Origin: Microbacterium tenebrionis
GTDB lineage: Bacteria; Actinomycetota; Actinomycetes; Actinomycetales; Microbacteriaceae
Assembly (NCBI RefSeq): GCF_903645325.1
Contig: NZ_CAHJXQ010000003.1
Span: 62,001-126,000 of the forward strand
Direction of reading: 5' to 3'
Length of the DNA stretch: 64,000 nucleotides
Shown here piece after piece: positions 34,816 through 47,426 of this stretch. Made by a program: the position numbers and the translations under genes. Within the stretch, counting starts at the first letter, position 1. Each line of letters opens with the position of its first letter. The notes beneath the pieces are model-generated. The model was not told the origin of the DNA. It searched no databases and was given only the letters and a program-made list of their open reading frames with translations.

Positions 34816-37260
34816 TCAGGCGCCGAGCTGCGTCCCCACGGAACCGATGACGGCGTCCAGCGGCTGACCGGATCCGTCGCGCTTCGCACCGGACTCCGGA
34901 AGGGTGCGGGAGGCCCCGTCCGTTCCGACGGCGAGGGCATCGGCGGGGCCGGCCCACGCGAGGCGCAGCCGATCCTCGCCCTTGAGGAACGCGTGCGCAC
35001 GGACACCGCCGGTCGCGCGTCCCTTGGCGGGGAACTCCGTGAAGGACGAGACCTTCGCGCGTCCGGCATCCGTCCCGGCGATCGTGCCGTCCGCGCCCGA
35101 GATCGTCACGACGATCGCGTCCTCGGCGTTCGCGACGACGGAGAAGGCGATGACGTCCGCGCCCGAGCCCAGCTTGACGCCGGCCATGCCACCGGCCGGC
35201 CCGCCCTGCGGGCGAACGGCGGATGCCGAGTAGTGCAGCAGCTGAGCATCCGAGGTGACGAAGACGATCTCGGCCGCGTCCGGGGCGGATGCCGCGCCGA
35301 CGAGGGCGTCTCCGGCCTTGAGCCCGATGACCTCGGCCTCCGGGCGCACAGGAAGGGCGCTCGGCACGATCCGCTTCACGACACCGGTGCGCGTGCCCAT
35401 CGCGTACGGCGTGTCGTCGTCGAAGCGCAGCAGGCCGATCACGCGCTCGCTCTTGTCGAGCAAGCCGATGTAGTCGCGCAGGGCGACGCCGGCCGACAGG
35501 TGCACCGACGACGACGGCACGGACGGGAGGTCGACGGGGGAGAAGCGCAGCACGCGGCCTGCGCTGGTCACCGCACCGATCTCGCCGCGAGTCGTCGTCG
35601 CGATCGATGCCAGGACGGCGTCGTGCTTGCTGCGGCGGGCCGCCGGTGCCAGCACCTGACCGTCGGCGAGATCGACGCGCACGGCCTTCCCCGTGGTGGA
35701 CAGGACCACGACGGTCGGGCTGTCGGCGATCTGCAGGTCGACCGGCCCCTTGGTGCTGCGCGCCTTCGGGGGAGCGGCGTTGAGGAGCAGCGTGCGCCGG
35801 GGCGTGCCATGCGCCTCGGCGGCGGCATCCAGCTCCCTGGCGACCTGGGCGCGCAGCAGCTGCTCGCTCGCCAGCAGCTCGCGCAGCTCGGCGATCTCGG
35901 CCTGCAGCTTGTCACGCTCGGCCTCGAGCTCGATGCGGGAGAACTTCGTCAGTCGGCGCAGCCGCAGCTCGAGGATGTACTCGGCCTGCAGCTCCGACAG
36001 GTCGAACACCTGGCGCAGTCGACTGCGCGCCTGATCCGAGTCGTCGGAGGAGCGGATGACCTGGATGACCTCGTCGATGTCGAGGATCGCGATCAGGAGC
36101 CCCTCGACGAGATGCAGACGCTCTTCACGGCGCGCCAGGCGGAAGCGGCTGCGACGCGTGATCACCTCGAGGCGGTGGCCGACGTAGACGCTCAGCATCT
36201 CCTTGAGCCCGAGCGTGCGGGGCTGCCCGTCGACGAGGGCGACGTTGTTGATGCTGAAGGAGTCCTCCAGCGGAGTCAGCCGGTACAGCTGCTCGAGGAC
36301 GGCGTTCGGGTCGAACCCCGTCTTGATGCCGATCTGCACGCGCAGACCGTGCTGCCGGTCGGTCAGATCGTTGACGTCGCTGATGCCCTGCAGCTTCTTC
36401 GCCTGGACGGCATCCCGGATCTTCTCGATCAGCCGCTCCGGCCCGACCATGTAGGGCAGCTCGGTCACGATGATGCCGGTGCGCCGCGGGCCGATCTGCT
36501 CGACGGACACCTTGCCGCGCACGCGCAGCGCGCCTCGGCCGTTCGCGTAGGCGTCCTTGACACCGTCGAGGCCCATGAGGATGCCGCCGGACGGGAAGTC
36601 CGGGCCCGGCACGTATTCCATGAGCTCTTCCGTTGTGGCATCCGGGTTCTCGAGCAGGTGGATGGCCGCGGCGACGACCTCGATGAGGTTGTGCGGGGCC
36701 ATGTTCGTGGCCATGCCGACGGCGATGCCGCTCGCGCCGTTGACGAGCAGGTTCGGGAATGCGGCCGGCAGAACCGATGGCTGCTGGAACTGGCCGTCGT
36801 AGTTGGGCACGAAGTCGACGACATCCTCGTCGAGGCTCTCGGTGAGAGAGAGCGCCGACGCCGCGAGACGCGCTTCGGTGTAGCGGGACGCCGCCGGTCC
36901 GTCATCCAGCGAGCCGAAGTTGCCGTGACCGTCGACGAGCGGGACGCGCAGCGCGAAGTCCTGCGACAGGCGCACGAGCGCGTCGTAGATCGCCGAGTCG
37001 CCGTGCGGGTGCAGCTTTCCCATCACCTCGCCGACGACGCGGGCGCTCTTGACGTGCCCGCGGTCTGGACGCAGACCCATCTCAGCCATCTGGTACAGGA
37101 TGCGGCGCTGCACGGGCTTGAGGCCGTCGCGTGCATCGGGGAGTGCTCGGGAGTAGATCACCGAGTAGGCGTACTCGAGGAACGAGCCCTGCATCTCGCC
37201 TTCCAGGTCGATGTCCTGGATGCGCTCCTCGACGGGCTCGGCTGATTCGGTGCGGGGCAT
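34816..37260 (-). CDS. parC: Type IIA topoisomerase subunit A (topoisomerase IV ParC/GyrA family)
   Basis: 814 residues. It cuts and rejoins [23 protein letters not shown] (about 38-57) precedes the quinolone-resistance region [20 protein letters not shown] (about 80-99). The active tyrosine is in [10 protein letters not shown] (about 121). A long coiled coil with [20 protein letters not shown] is at about 430-470. The six-bladed C-terminal DNA-wrapping domain is present but the GyrA-box (QRRGGKG) is not obvious, favouring topoisomerase IV. The gene is convergent with parE, 23 bases apart at their 3' ends. ATG 37260 has AGGAA 7 bases upstream. Confidence 0.88.
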   Translation of the reverse strand: MPRTESAEPVEERIQDIDLEGEMQGSFLEYAYSVIYSRALPDARDGLKPVQRRILYQMAEMGLRPDRGHVKSARVVGEVMGKLHPHGDSAIYDALVRLSQDFALRVPLVDGHGNFGSLDDGPAASRYTEARLAASALSLTESLDEDVVDFVPNYDGQFQQPSVLPAAFPNLLVNGASGIAVGMATNMAPHNLIEVVAAAIHLLENPDATTEELMEYVPGPDFPSGGILMGLDGVKDAYANGRGALRVRGKVSVEQIGPRRTGIIVTELPYMVGPERLIEKIRDAVQAKKLQGISDVNDLTDRQHGLRVQIGIKTGFDPNAVLEQLYRLTPLEDSFSINNVALVDGQPRTLGLKEMLSVYVGHRLEVITRRSRFRLARREERLHLVEGLLIAILDIDEVIQVIRSSDDSDQARSRLRQVFDLSELQAEYILELRLRRLTKFSRIELEAERDKLQAEIAELRELLASEQLLRAQVARELDAAAEAHGTPRRTLLLNAAPPKARSTKGPVDLQIADSPTVVVLSTTGKAVRVDLADGQVLAPAARRSKHDAVLASIATTTRGEIGAVTSAGRVLRFSPVDLPSVPSSSVHLSAGVALRDYIGLLDKSERVIGLLRFDDDTPYAMGTRTGVVKRIVPSALPVRPEAEVIGLKAGDALVGAASAPDAAEIVFVTSDAQLLHYSASAVRPQGGPAGGMAGVKLGSGADVIAFSVVANAEDAIVVTISGADGTIAGTDAGRAKVSSFTEFPAKGRATGGVRAHAFLKGEDRLRLAWAGPADALAVGTDGASRTLPESGAKRDGSGQPLDAVIGSVGTQLGA

Positions 37261-37303
37261 GGACTTCCTGGAACGTCGCGCAGCCTGTGAAAGACTGACT
37301 CGG

Positions 37304-38431
37304 GTGTCATCGATTCTACCGATCACCTCTGCCACGGCCCGGCATATCAGCGGGGTGGCGGCCGACCTCGTCGGTGCTCTGCGCGGCGGGACGGGATCCC
37401 TCGCACCGGCGCGTTCTGCCGTGATCGTCGTCGTGGACGGGCTGGGCGCCATCCAGCTGCGCGCGCATGCGGGGCATGCCCGTCGGCTGACGGCGGGAGT
37501 GGGCCGGAAGGACGTCGCGCACTCCGTCTTCCCGAGCACGACGGCCTCGGCCCTCACCTCGCTGTTGACGGGTGCCGACCCCGGCAGCCATGGTCTCGTC
37601 GGCTACCGCGTGCTCGACAGAACCCGCGACCGCCTGGTGAACCTGCTCTCCGGATGGGAGAGCGATCACATCGACCCGCTCGCCTGGCAGCCCCGCCCAA
37701 CGATCTTCGAGACGGCTGCGGCAGGCGGGAACCCCGCGTACGCGATCGGACTGGCCGCCTATGCTCGCAGCGGATTCTCCCAGGCGACCCTCCGCGGCGC
37801 CGAGTTCGTGGGGGTCGCCTCGGCCGCCGAGCGCCTGAGCGTCGCCTACCAGTTGGCGGCGGACGTCCCGGGATCGCTCATCTACTGCTACGTGCCGGAG
37901 ATCGACAAGGCCGGGCACCGGTACGGCGTCGATTCGCCGGAGTGGATCGCGGCGCTCGAGGATGTCGACCAGGCGCTCGCGCCGCGTCCTCCTGCGGGTG
38001 CGGGCGTCCTCATCACCGCTGATCACGGCATGGTCGACGTGCCCGCGCACCGCCAGGTGGTTCTCGACGAGGGCGACGGCCGCCTCGACGGCGTCCGTCA
38101 CATCGGCGGCGAGCCGCGGATGCTCCACGTCTATCTTGAGCCCGACGCCGATCCCGCCGCCGCACTGGAGCGCTGGCGCGTCCTCAGCGAGGGCGACGCC
38201 GATGTCCTCTCGCGCGCAGAGGCGATCGCGGCCGGACTTTTCGGCGCCGAGGTGACTGATGCCGCGCAGGCGCGGATCGGCGACCTGCTCGTCGCCGCAC
38301 GCGGCAACAAGGCCTTCTACGACGGGACGGCTGAGGACCAGCGTTCACGCGGCATGATCGGTCAGCACGGATCGGTCACGCCGGAGGAGCGGCAGGTGCC
38401 GTTCATCCGCAGGGGTGCTTTCGCAACCTGA
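37304..38431 (+). CDS. Alkaline phosphatase/nucleotide pyrophosphatase-family phosphodiesterase
   Basis: 375 residues. The PF01663-type fold: [19 protein letters not shown] (about 37) with a metal aspartate, [18 protein letters not shown] (about 73-90) with the nucleophilic threonine in [15 protein letters not shown] (about 94), [13 protein letters not shown] (about 197-209), and [10 protein letters not shown] (about 239) completing the metal ligands. These enzymes cleave phosphodiester or pyrophosphate bonds of nucleotides or lipids. There is no signal peptide from GTG 37304, so it is cytoplasmic. The longer frame upstream would overlap parC on the other strand, so the shorter start is used. 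Confidence 0.85.
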   Translation: MSSILPITSATARHISGVAADLVGALRGGTGSLAPARSAVIVVVDGLGAIQLRAHAGHARRLTAGVGRKDVAHSVFPSTTASALTSLLTGADPGSHGLVGYRVLDRTRDRLVNLLSGWESDHIDPLAWQPRPTIFETAAAGGNPAYAIGLAAYARSGFSQATLRGAEFVGVASAAERLSVAYQLAADVPGSLIYCYVPEIDKAGHRYGVDSPEWIAALEDVDQALAPRPPAGAGVLITADHGMVDVPAHRQVVLDEGDGRLDGVRHIGGEPRMLHVYLEPDADPAAALERWRVLSEGDADVLSRAEAIAAGLFGAEVTDAAQARIGDLLVAARGNKAFYDGTAEDQRSRGMIGQHGSVTPEERQVPFIRRGAFAT

Positions 38432-38464
38432 AGGGCGGAGTCCTCCGCGGCTCAGGCTGCAGGG

Positions 38465-39517
38465 TTAGTCGTCGGTCCGCGCGCCGAAGACGATCTCGTC
38501 CCAGGACGGCATGGCGTTGCGGCGCCGGCGGCGTCCGCCGGAGTCCTGTGCGGGCTCATTCGCCGCCGGGCGCTCCTCGGGGACCTCAGGCTCGTCGTCG
38601 GGTTCGTCGAGAGCGTCGAACAGCGCGATCGGGCTGGACGTGCGCGCGGGCGCGGCATCCTCGTCGAAATCGTCGACGAGCGGCGCGCTCTCGCGCTGAC
38701 CACGCCGACGCCGCAGGGCCTCGAGCAGGTCGGCCGTCTCGGCGCTCGTGGTGGTCTGATCGGGCGCACGGTTGATCGCGGCGGCCTGGGCGGCAGGGCC
38801 CGAGCGCTCGGGAAGCGACGGCTCCTCGACCTCGGCCTCGGGTGCCGGCAGCAGCCGCGGCCCGAAGGCGCCGGAGTCGAACCGGCTGTCGTCCTTGTAC
38901 GGGGACTCCGCCTTCGCCGTATCCACCGCGCGCAGCCGCGGGATGAGCCCGTCGGGGAGCGAACCCTGACGGGAGAGCTGCGTCGCATCGGCGTTCAGCG
39001 GCGAGAGCACGCTGCGTCGCGGGTCGAAGCTCCAGCGGGCGTCATGGGCGACCTCGCTCGCGGTGAACTCCAGCTTGATGATCCAGCCGGATTCCTCCTT
39101 CCAGCTCGCCCAGCGCTCGGCTTCGGCCGCGACGTCCGAGAGCTTCGCACGGATCGCGGCACCGAATGTCGGCTGCGCATCGGGCTCGACCTCGCTGCCG
39201 ATGAGGACCGGGACGGCGAGCGCCTGACCGACGACGTGCTCGCGTTCGGCGAGCACGGGGCCCTCGAAGCGCTCGACCAGTTCGACTCCGACCCCGAGCA
39301 GCTCGGCCGTCTCGGCGGCCGAGAGACCGGAACGGATGTGCGCCTGGATCTCGCGCGGGCTGACGGTGACGCGCGGCTTCTCATCGTCGTCGCGACGGCG
39401 GGCCCGGCGGATCTCGCGGTGCAGCACATCGTCGATGGCGAGCGCGAACCGCTCGCCGGAACCGGTGGCGAGGATCAGCAGGTCGTCTTCCGTGCCGACG
39501 ATCGTGACGTTTTCCAT
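38465..39517 (-). CDS. sepH: Septation protein SepH
   Basis: 350 residues. SepH stimulates FtsZ assembly in Streptomyces and mycobacteria. The conserved N-terminal DUF3071 region includes LHREIRRARRR (about 32), SPREIQAHIRSGLSAAETAE (about 53-72, a helix-turn-helix-like element), ERFEGPVLAERE (about 82-93) and LEFTASEVAHDARWSFDPR (about 149-167). The C-terminal half is acidic and disordered, ending in the short conserved RRRRRNAMPSWDEIVFG. ATG 39517 is the only start in the conserved frame. Confidence 0.92.
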   Translation of the reverse strand: MENVTIVGTEDDLLILATGSGERFALAIDDVLHREIRRARRRDDDEKPRVTVSPREIQAHIRSGLSAAETAELLGVGVELVERFEGPVLAEREHVVGQALAVPVLIGSEVEPDAQPTFGAAIRAKLSDVAAEAERWASWKEESGWIIKLEFTASEVAHDARWSFDPRRSVLSPLNADATQLSRQGSLPDGLIPRLRAVDTAKAESPYKDDSRFDSGAFGPRLLPAPEAEVEEPSLPERSGPAAQAAAINRAPDQTTTSAETADLLEALRRRRGQRESAPLVDDFDEDAAPARTSSPIALFDALDEPDDEPEVPEERPAANEPAQDSGGRRRRRNAMPSWDEIVFGARTDD

Positions 39518-39715
39518 GCGAATGCCCCTCTGATGGCTGTCCGTTCATGGTGCCACGCAAGGTCGGGCGGGAACGGGAATAGACCGGGCGCGCCGTCAGT
39601 TTGATCAGTGACGCGAAGCGGCATTTGCCAAACGTGCCGTCATCGTGCAAACTATGGCCGCCGCTTACCCGACGGCGCACCGCCCACTAGCACCATGAAA
39701 GTGGAGATCTACCGC

Positions 39716-40009
39716 ATGGCAACCGATTACGACGCCCCCCGAAAGAGCGAAGACGACTCCGAGTCGATCGAAGCCCTGAAGGAGCGTGTGCCGGACAAGC
39801 TGTCCGGCGCGACCGGGGATGAGGACTCGGACAACCCGTCCAGCTTCGACCTCCCTGGTGCAGACCTCTCGGACCTCGAGCTCGACGTCGTCGTGCTGCC
39901 CGCACAGCAGGACGAGTTCACCTGCATGAGCTGCTTCCTCGTGAAGCACCGCTCGCAGCTGGACCACGAAGGTGCAGACGGTCCCATCTGCAAGGAGTGC
40001 GCTGCCTGA
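39716..40009 (+). CDS. DUF4193 zinc-ribbon protein
   Basis: 97 residues, acidic overall, with a C-terminal zinc ribbon: FTCMSCFLVKHRSQL then ICKECAA, giving two CxxC pairs. The family is found across actinobacteria; no function is known. ATG 39716 has GGAG 9 bases upstream; the in-frame extension to 39608 has no ribosome site. It is divergent from sepH. Confidence 0.88.
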   Translation: MATDYDAPRKSEDDSESIEALKERVPDKLSGATGDEDSDNPSSFDLPGADLSDLELDVVVLPAQQDEFTCMSCFLVKHRSQLDHEGADGPICKECAA

Positions 40010-40029
40010 CCGCAGACGCGCTGACGTTC

Positions 40030-40060
40030 ATGCGCCCCGGCCCCTCGGGCCAGGGCGCAT
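40030..40060. terminator. Terminator between the DUF4193 and DUF3093 genes
   Basis: ATGCGCCC (40030-40037) pairs with GGGCGCAT (40053-40060), with further pairing possible in the GC-rich interior. It lies between convergent genes. Confidence 0.7.
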
Positions 40061-40067
40061 CGTCGTC

Positions 40068-40547
40068 TCAGCGGGCGTCGGCCTCGGCCTCGGCCTCGCG
40101 GATCGCAGCTGCCAGCCGGTCGGGCGTCCGCGTGGAGATCGTCCAACTGGGCACAGGATCGTCAGGGTCGGTGTTCTCCACAACCACCACGCCGTCGATG
40201 CCGCCGCGGAGCAGGTGCCAGCCGCGGGCCGGAAGACCGGTGCCGCGCGCCGTGCGTGCTTCCTCACCGGTGTGCTCCGTCACATCGCCGAGCCAACGCG
40301 CATCGATCTTCGCGCGGCCCGCGTGCAGGGTGGTCCCCTCGATGCGGATGGCCGGAGAGCCCGCGATGAGTGCCACGATCAGCGCGAGCGCCGCAGCGAC
40401 GCCGATGAGCAGCGCGAGCAGAGAGCCGAGCGGCGTGAACGTCAGCATCACCATGGGCGCTGCGACGGCGGCCGTGACGAGCATCCACAGGCTCGGCGAT
40501 AGCCGCTCTCGATAGCGGCTACGGGATTCGGCGGTGGGGTTCTGCAT
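40068..40547 (-). CDS. DUF3093 membrane protein
   Basis: 159 residues. Two adjacent hydrophobic helices near the N-terminus (about 20-38 and 42-65) are followed by a soluble domain with ARWLGDVTEHTGEEARTARG and PSWTISTRTPDRLAAAI. Conserved opposite dut in actinobacteria; function is unknown. ATG 40547 lies only 12 bases from the dut start, so the two promoters must overlap. Confidence 0.83.
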   Translation of the reverse strand: MQNPTAESRSRYRERLSPSLWMLVTAAVAAPMVMLTFTPLGSLLALLIGVAAALALIVALIAGSPAIRIEGTTLHAGRAKIDARWLGDVTEHTGEEARTARGTGLPARGWHLLRGGIDGVVVVENTDPDDPVPSWTISTRTPDRLAAAIREAEAEADAR

Positions 40548-40553
40548 TAGCCT
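40548..40553 (+). promoter_or_regulatory. -10 box for leaderless dut
   Basis: TAGCCT, 6 bases before GTG 40560. Confidence 0.55.
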
Positions 40554-40559
40554 CGTGGG

Positions 40560-41027
40560 GTGAGCGATTCCATTGATCTCCCCATTATCGCGTCTGTCCT
40601 GCCCGCATACGCGCACCCCGGCGACGCCGGTGCGGATCTTGTCGCGGCCGAGGCCGTGCGCCTCGAGCCGGGGGAGCGGGCGCTCGTGCCCACCGGCGTG
40701 CGTATCGCGCTCCCGGACGGCTATGCCGCGTTCGTCGTCCCGCGCAGCGGCCTCGCAGCCAAGCACGGCATCACGATCGTGAACGCGCCAGGCACGGTGG
40801 ATGCCGGCTATCGCGGCGAGATCAAGGTGAGTCTGCTCAACACCGACAGCTCGAGCGCGTACGATGTGGCGGTCGGGGACCGGATCGCGCAGCTGATCAT
40901 CATGCCGGTGACCCGGGCGAGATTCATCCCGGTCGACGAACTCGACGAGAGCGCGCGCGGCGCTTCGGGCTTCGGCTCGACGGGGTACCAGGCGCAGAGC
41001 GCCGACCAGGTAGGAACCACGAGATGA
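40560..41027 (+). CDS. dut: dUTP diphosphatase
   Basis: 155 residues. It hydrolyses dUTP to dUMP and pyrophosphate, keeping uracil out of DNA and feeding dTMP synthesis. The five trimer motifs are present: AHPGDAGADLVAAE (motif 1), VPRSGLAAKHG (motif 2), GTVDAGYRGEIKVSLLN (motif 3), VGDRIAQLII (motif 4), and the C-terminal GRGSTG-like GASGFGSTGYQ (motif 5). Its stop overlaps the start of the DUF3710 gene (ATGA). Confidence 0.95.
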   Translation: MSDSIDLPIIASVLPAYAHPGDAGADLVAAEAVRLEPGERALVPTGVRIALPDGYAAFVVPRSGLAAKHGITIVNAPGTVDAGYRGEIKVSLLNTDSSSAYDVAVGDRIAQLIIMPVTRARFIPVDELDESARGASGFGSTGYQAQSADQVGTTR

Positions 41028-41617
41028 CTGAAGAAGAGACCACCCAGCCGAGCTCCAAGTCCGCTCCGGCGAACCGTGCGAGCGAAGGCCCGTTCGACGA
41101 GTCCGAGGCCAACCCGGTCCGGCCGTACATCGACCTCGGCGGGATCAAGATCCTGCCCCGCGAGGGGCTGAACCTGCGCCTCGAGGTCGAGGAGCAGTCC
41201 AAGCGCATCGTCGCGGTCGGTCTCGACTACGCTGATTCGTCGCTGCAGGTGCAGCCGTTCGCGGCACCCCGCACGCTCGGCCTCTGGCACGAGACCCGGA
41301 TGCAGCTCGTCGACCAGGTCCGTCAGCAGGGCGGGCGCGTCGAGGAGCGCGAGGGTCCGCTCGGCAAGGAACTCCTCGCCGAGGTCCCCGGCCCCGCCTC
41401 CGAGGGATCGAACCTGCACCTGGCGCGCTTCGTCGGTGTGGACGGCCCCCGCTGGTTCCTGCGCGGCGTCATCGGCGGCGCTGCCGCGTCGGCCCCCGAG
41501 GCGGCGGCCAAGGTCGAGGACCTCTTCCGCTCGATCGTCGTGGTCCGTGGCGGCTCTCCGATGCCGCCGCGTGATCTGATCCCGCTGAAGATGCCCGCGA
41601 CTCCGGGCTCGGCGTGA
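41024..41617 (+). CDS. DUF3710 protein
   Basis: 197 residues, soluble. YIDLGGIKILPREGLNLRLE (about 36-55), FAAPRTLGLW (about 80), RVEEREGPLGKELLAEVPG (about 105), and RWFLRGVIGGAA (about 143) are the conserved parts. Usually found between dut and DUF3159 in actinobacteria; no function is known. It overlaps both neighbours by 4 bases, so the three genes are translationally coupled. Confidence 0.87.
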   Translation: MTEEETTQPSSKSAPANRASEGPFDESEANPVRPYIDLGGIKILPREGLNLRLEVEEQSKRIVAVGLDYADSSLQVQPFAAPRTLGLWHETRMQLVDQVRQQGGRVEEREGPLGKELLAEVPGPASEGSNLHLARFVGVDGPRWFLRGVIGGAAASAPEAAAKVEDLFRSIVVVRGGSPMPPRDLIPLKMPATPGSA

Positions 41618-42345
41618 CCTCCGACGATCGGACGCCCCCGCCGGCATCCGCATCCGACATCATCGGAGCGGCCCTGGGCGGTGCGGCGCGCAAGGCGGGG
41701 CTCGACCCTGCCGAGGACGCCAGCACTCAGAAGGTCGTCTGGTCCGCCATGGGCGGGTGGCGCGGCATCCTGGAATCCGTTCTGCCGAGCCTCGCCTTCG
41801 TCACGCTCTTCACGATCAGTCCCGAACCGCTCATCCTCTCCCTCGGCGTCTCGGTCGGACTCGCCGCGGTGTTCACGATCGTGCGTCTGATCCAGAAGTC
41901 TCCGTCGTCGGCGGCTCTCGGCGGGCTCATCGCCGCTGCTGCGGCGGCCGCACTCGCAGTGTTCACGGGCCGCGGCGCGGACAACTTCGTCCCCGGCCTC
42001 ATCACCAACGCCGTGTACGGCACGGCGTTCCTCGTCTCCGCGCTGATCGGCTGGTCGCTGATCGGGATCGCCGCCGGGTTCCTCATGGGGGATACCACGG
42101 GCTGGCGCTCCGACCGCCGCAAGCGCCGCGCGTTCCGCTGGCTCGCGATCGCCTGGGCGGCGCTCTTCTTCGCGCGCCTCGCCGTGCAGCTGCCGCTGTA
42201 CCTGACCGATCAGGTCACGGCGCTCGGAACGCTCAAACTCGTGATGGGGCTGCCGCTGTTCGCACCCCTCATCGCCGTCACGTGGCTGGTGGTCCGGGCG
42301 CTGTACGCGCGCGCGTCGACGGAGGAATCGGCATCCCTGCCGTGA
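41614..42345 (+). CDS. DUF3159 membrane protein
   Basis: 243 residues with about five to six hydrophobic helices (about 48-65, 68-85, 95-112, 126-150, 170-190 and 205-225). GGWRGILESVLPSLAFVTLF near residue 47 and the GLITNAVYGTAFLVSALIGW segment (about 127-146) are characteristic. Last gene of the dut operon. GTG 41614 lies in the overlap with DUF3710. Function is unknown. Confidence 0.86.
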   Translation: MTSDDRTPPPASASDIIGAALGGAARKAGLDPAEDASTQKVVWSAMGGWRGILESVLPSLAFVTLFTISPEPLILSLGVSVGLAAVFTIVRLIQKSPSSAALGGLIAAAAAAALAVFTGRGADNFVPGLITNAVYGTAFLVSALIGWSLIGIAAGFLMGDTTGWRSDRRKRRAFRWLAIAWAALFFARLAVQLPLYLTDQVTALGTLKLVMGLPLFAPLIAVTWLVVRALYARASTEESASLP

Positions 42346-42348
42346 TAG

Positions 42349-42372
42349 ATTTATCTTGACATCAAGATAAAT
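42349..42372. promoter_or_regulatory. Perfect 24-bp palindrome before acnA, MarR-type operator candidate
   Basis: ATTTATCTTGA-CA-TCAAGATAAAT is a perfect dyad with 11-base arms and a 2-base centre, AT-rich in a GC-rich genome. The TATCTTGA...TCAAGATA form resembles operators of MarR-family repressors. It includes a TTGACA that could be a -35 box and a GATAAA that could be a -10 box. It lies about 124 bases before the acnA start. No regulator gene is adjacent. Confidence 0.65.
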
Positions 42373-42495
42373 TTCGGTCTTCCGCCGCGGCCTGCTCAGG
42401 CGCACACTGTTAGGTGCACCTTGCTAGCCGCAGGCGGCCCGGGCGAGCAAGATGGAAGCGCCTGTCGCTCCCACAGATGAGAAGGAGACGGATTC

Positions 42496-45327
<2,832 letters not shown>

Positions 45328-45337
45328 CACCGCAGGA

Positions 45338-45367
45338 GGGGTTCGGATGCTCGGGCATCCGGGCCCC
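45338..45367 (+). terminator. Terminator after acnA
   Basis: GGGGTTCGGATGC (45338-45350) pairs with GCATCCGGGCCCC (45355-45367), including two G-U pairs in RNA. Confidence 0.6.
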
Positions 45368-45469
45368 TTCCGCGTTTCCCGATCGGGGTATTCCCGGCTG
45401 CCGGCGGTAGCATCGAGAGGTCGTCCTCCATCCGTGAAGGCGATCGGTGAAGACGTTCAGGAGGTGCTG

Positions 45470-47410
45470 ATGCCCATTCTTCCCGGCATCACCGGACCGC
45501 GCGATCTCGACCGGCTGAGCACGTCTCAGCTCACGACGCTCGCCGGCGAGATACGGACGTTCCTCGTCGAGAACGTCTCGCGCACGGGTGGGCATCTGGG
45601 CCCCAACCTCGGCGTCGTCGAACTGACGATCGCGTTGCATCGGGTCTTCGAATCGCCCGACGACCCGATCATCTTCGACACCGGGCATCAGTCGTATGTG
45701 CACAAGCTCCTGACCGGCCGCCAGGACTTCTCCGCCCTGCGCGTGCGCGGTGGACTCGCCGGCTACCCCCAGCGCAGCGAGAGCCCGCACGACGTCGTCG
45801 AGTCCTCGCACGCGTCCAGTTCGCTCAGCTGGGCCGACGGCGTCTCCCGTGCGCTCTCGGCCACCGGCCGCGACGACCGCCACGTGGTCGCCGTCGTCGG
45901 CGACGGCGCGCTGACGGGCGGTATGACGTGGGAGGCGCTCAACAACATCACCGACGACAACGACCGCAACCTCGTCATCGTCGTCAACGACAACGGCCGC
46001 TCCTACGCGCCGACGATCGGCGGCATGTCCCGGTACCTGAACCGCGTGCGCACGGCCGCGGCCTACAAGGACCTGCACCACCGCTCGGACCGGCTGTTCC
46101 GCGCGTTCGGCCCGGTGGGACGTGCCGTCTTCCGCGGCGTCCGCGGCGGAACGCACGGGTTCCTCTCGCGCTTCACGAACAACGAGGCGCTCTACTCCAA
46201 CCTCGACATCAAGTACCTCGGCCCCGTCGACGGGCACGACATCCAGGCGCTCATCGAGACGCTCGAACTGGCGAAGTCCTACGGGGCACCCGTGATCGTG
46301 CACGCCATCACCGAGAAGGGCCGCGGCTACCAACCGGCGCTCGACGACGAGGCCGATCAGTTCCATGCCGTCAACCGGATCGATCCGGCCACGGGCGAGT
46401 CCCTCGGCTCGAGCAGCACGGGATGGACCGACGTGTTCTCCGACGCGCTCGTCCGCGTCGGAGAGCGAGACCCCCGCGTGATCGCCATGACCGCCGCCAT
46501 GCTGCGTCCGACCGGACTCGCACCATTCGCCGAGCGGTTCCCCGATCGCGTGTACGACGTCGGCATCGCCGAGCAGCACGCGGTCGCCTCGGCCGCCGGT
46601 CTCGCGTTCGGCGGCCTGCATCCCGTCGTCGCGCTGTACGCCACGTTCATGGGGCGCGCGTTCGACCAGGTGCTCATGGACGTCGCCCTGCACAAGGCAG
46701 GGGTCACCTTCGTCCTCGACCGCGCCGGGGTCACAGGTCCAGACGGTCCGAGCCATCACGGCATGTGGGACCTCGCGATGCTGCAGATCGTTCCGAGCAT
46801 CCGGATCGCCGCGCCGCGCGACGGGGTGCGCCTCGCCGAGGCTCTGGACGAGGCCGTCGCCGTGGATGACGCACCCACCGTGATCCGATTCCCCAAGGGT
46901 ACGGTCGCCGACGACATCGATGCGATCGAGCGGCTGGACGACGGCGTGGACGTGCTCTCGCGCGGTGAGAGCGAGGACGTCCTCATCGTGGGCATCGGTC
47001 CGTTCGCGGCCCTCGCGATGGACGTCGCGGCGCGGTTGCGTGCACAGGGCATCGGTGCGACGGTGGTGGACCCGCGCTGGGCGATCCCCGTGCAGCCCTC
47101 GATCGTCGAGCTCGCAGCGCGGCACCGCCTCGTGATCACCCTCGAGGACGGCATCCGCGTCGGAGGCATCGGCACCCGCGTACGCCAGGTGCTGCGCGAG
47201 GCGGGCATCGACACCGCCGTCGACGAGCTGGGTCTTCCCGACGAGTTCATCGATCACGCCTCGCGCGATCAGATCCTGGCGGATGCCGGGCTCACCGCGC
47301 CGAAGATCGCGCAGGACGTCGTCGCCCAGGTGCTCGGCACCCGCATCCCGGTCGCTCGCAACGCGGGGGAGACCGGGGCGATCGATCTGCCTCTGCACGA
47401 GCGCCGCTGA
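45470..47410 (+). CDS. dxs: 1-deoxy-D-xylulose-5-phosphate synthase
   Basis: 646 residues. The first enzyme of the MEP isoprenoid pathway; it joins pyruvate and glyceraldehyde 3-phosphate using thiamine diphosphate. HLGPNLGVVELTIALHRVF and FDTGHQSYVHKLLTGR (with the conserved His) lead into the thiamine site AVVGDGALTGGMTWEALNN (about 143). The transketolase middle domain has YDVGIAEQHAVASAAGLAFG (about 362) with the catalytic glutamate, and DRAGVTGPDGPSHHG (about 420). A perfect AGGAGGT lies 4 bases before ATG 45470, so the longer frame back into the acnA terminator is rejected. Confidence 0.95.
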   Translation: MPILPGITGPRDLDRLSTSQLTTLAGEIRTFLVENVSRTGGHLGPNLGVVELTIALHRVFESPDDPIIFDTGHQSYVHKLLTGRQDFSALRVRGGLAGYPQRSESPHDVVESSHASSSLSWADGVSRALSATGRDDRHVVAVVGDGALTGGMTWEALNNITDDNDRNLVIVVNDNGRSYAPTIGGMSRYLNRVRTAAAYKDLHHRSDRLFRAFGPVGRAVFRGVRGGTHGFLSRFTNNEALYSNLDIKYLGPVDGHDIQALIETLELAKSYGAPVIVHAITEKGRGYQPALDDEADQFHAVNRIDPATGESLGSSSTGWTDVFSDALVRVGERDPRVIAMTAAMLRPTGLAPFAERFPDRVYDVGIAEQHAVASAAGLAFGGLHPVVALYATFMGRAFDQVLMDVALHKAGVTFVLDRAGVTGPDGPSHHGMWDLAMLQIVPSIRIAAPRDGVRLAEALDEAVAVDDAPTVIRFPKGTVADDIDAIERLDDGVDVLSRGESEDVLIVGIGPFAALAMDVAARLRAQGIGATVVDPRWAIPVQPSIVELAARHRLVITLEDGIRVGGIGTRVRQVLREAGIDTAVDELGLPDEFIDHASRDQILADAGLTAPKIAQDVVAQVLGTRIPVARNAGETGAIDLPLHERR

Positions 47411-47426
47411 GCCTGGACGGCGCCCC

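Noticed and set aside
42410-42428. Iron box (DtxR/IdeR type) before acnA at TTAGGTGCACCTTGC
   Set aside because: Only the left half fits the TTAGGTTAGGCTAACCTAA consensus; the short AGGTGCACCT palindrome alone is too weak to claim.
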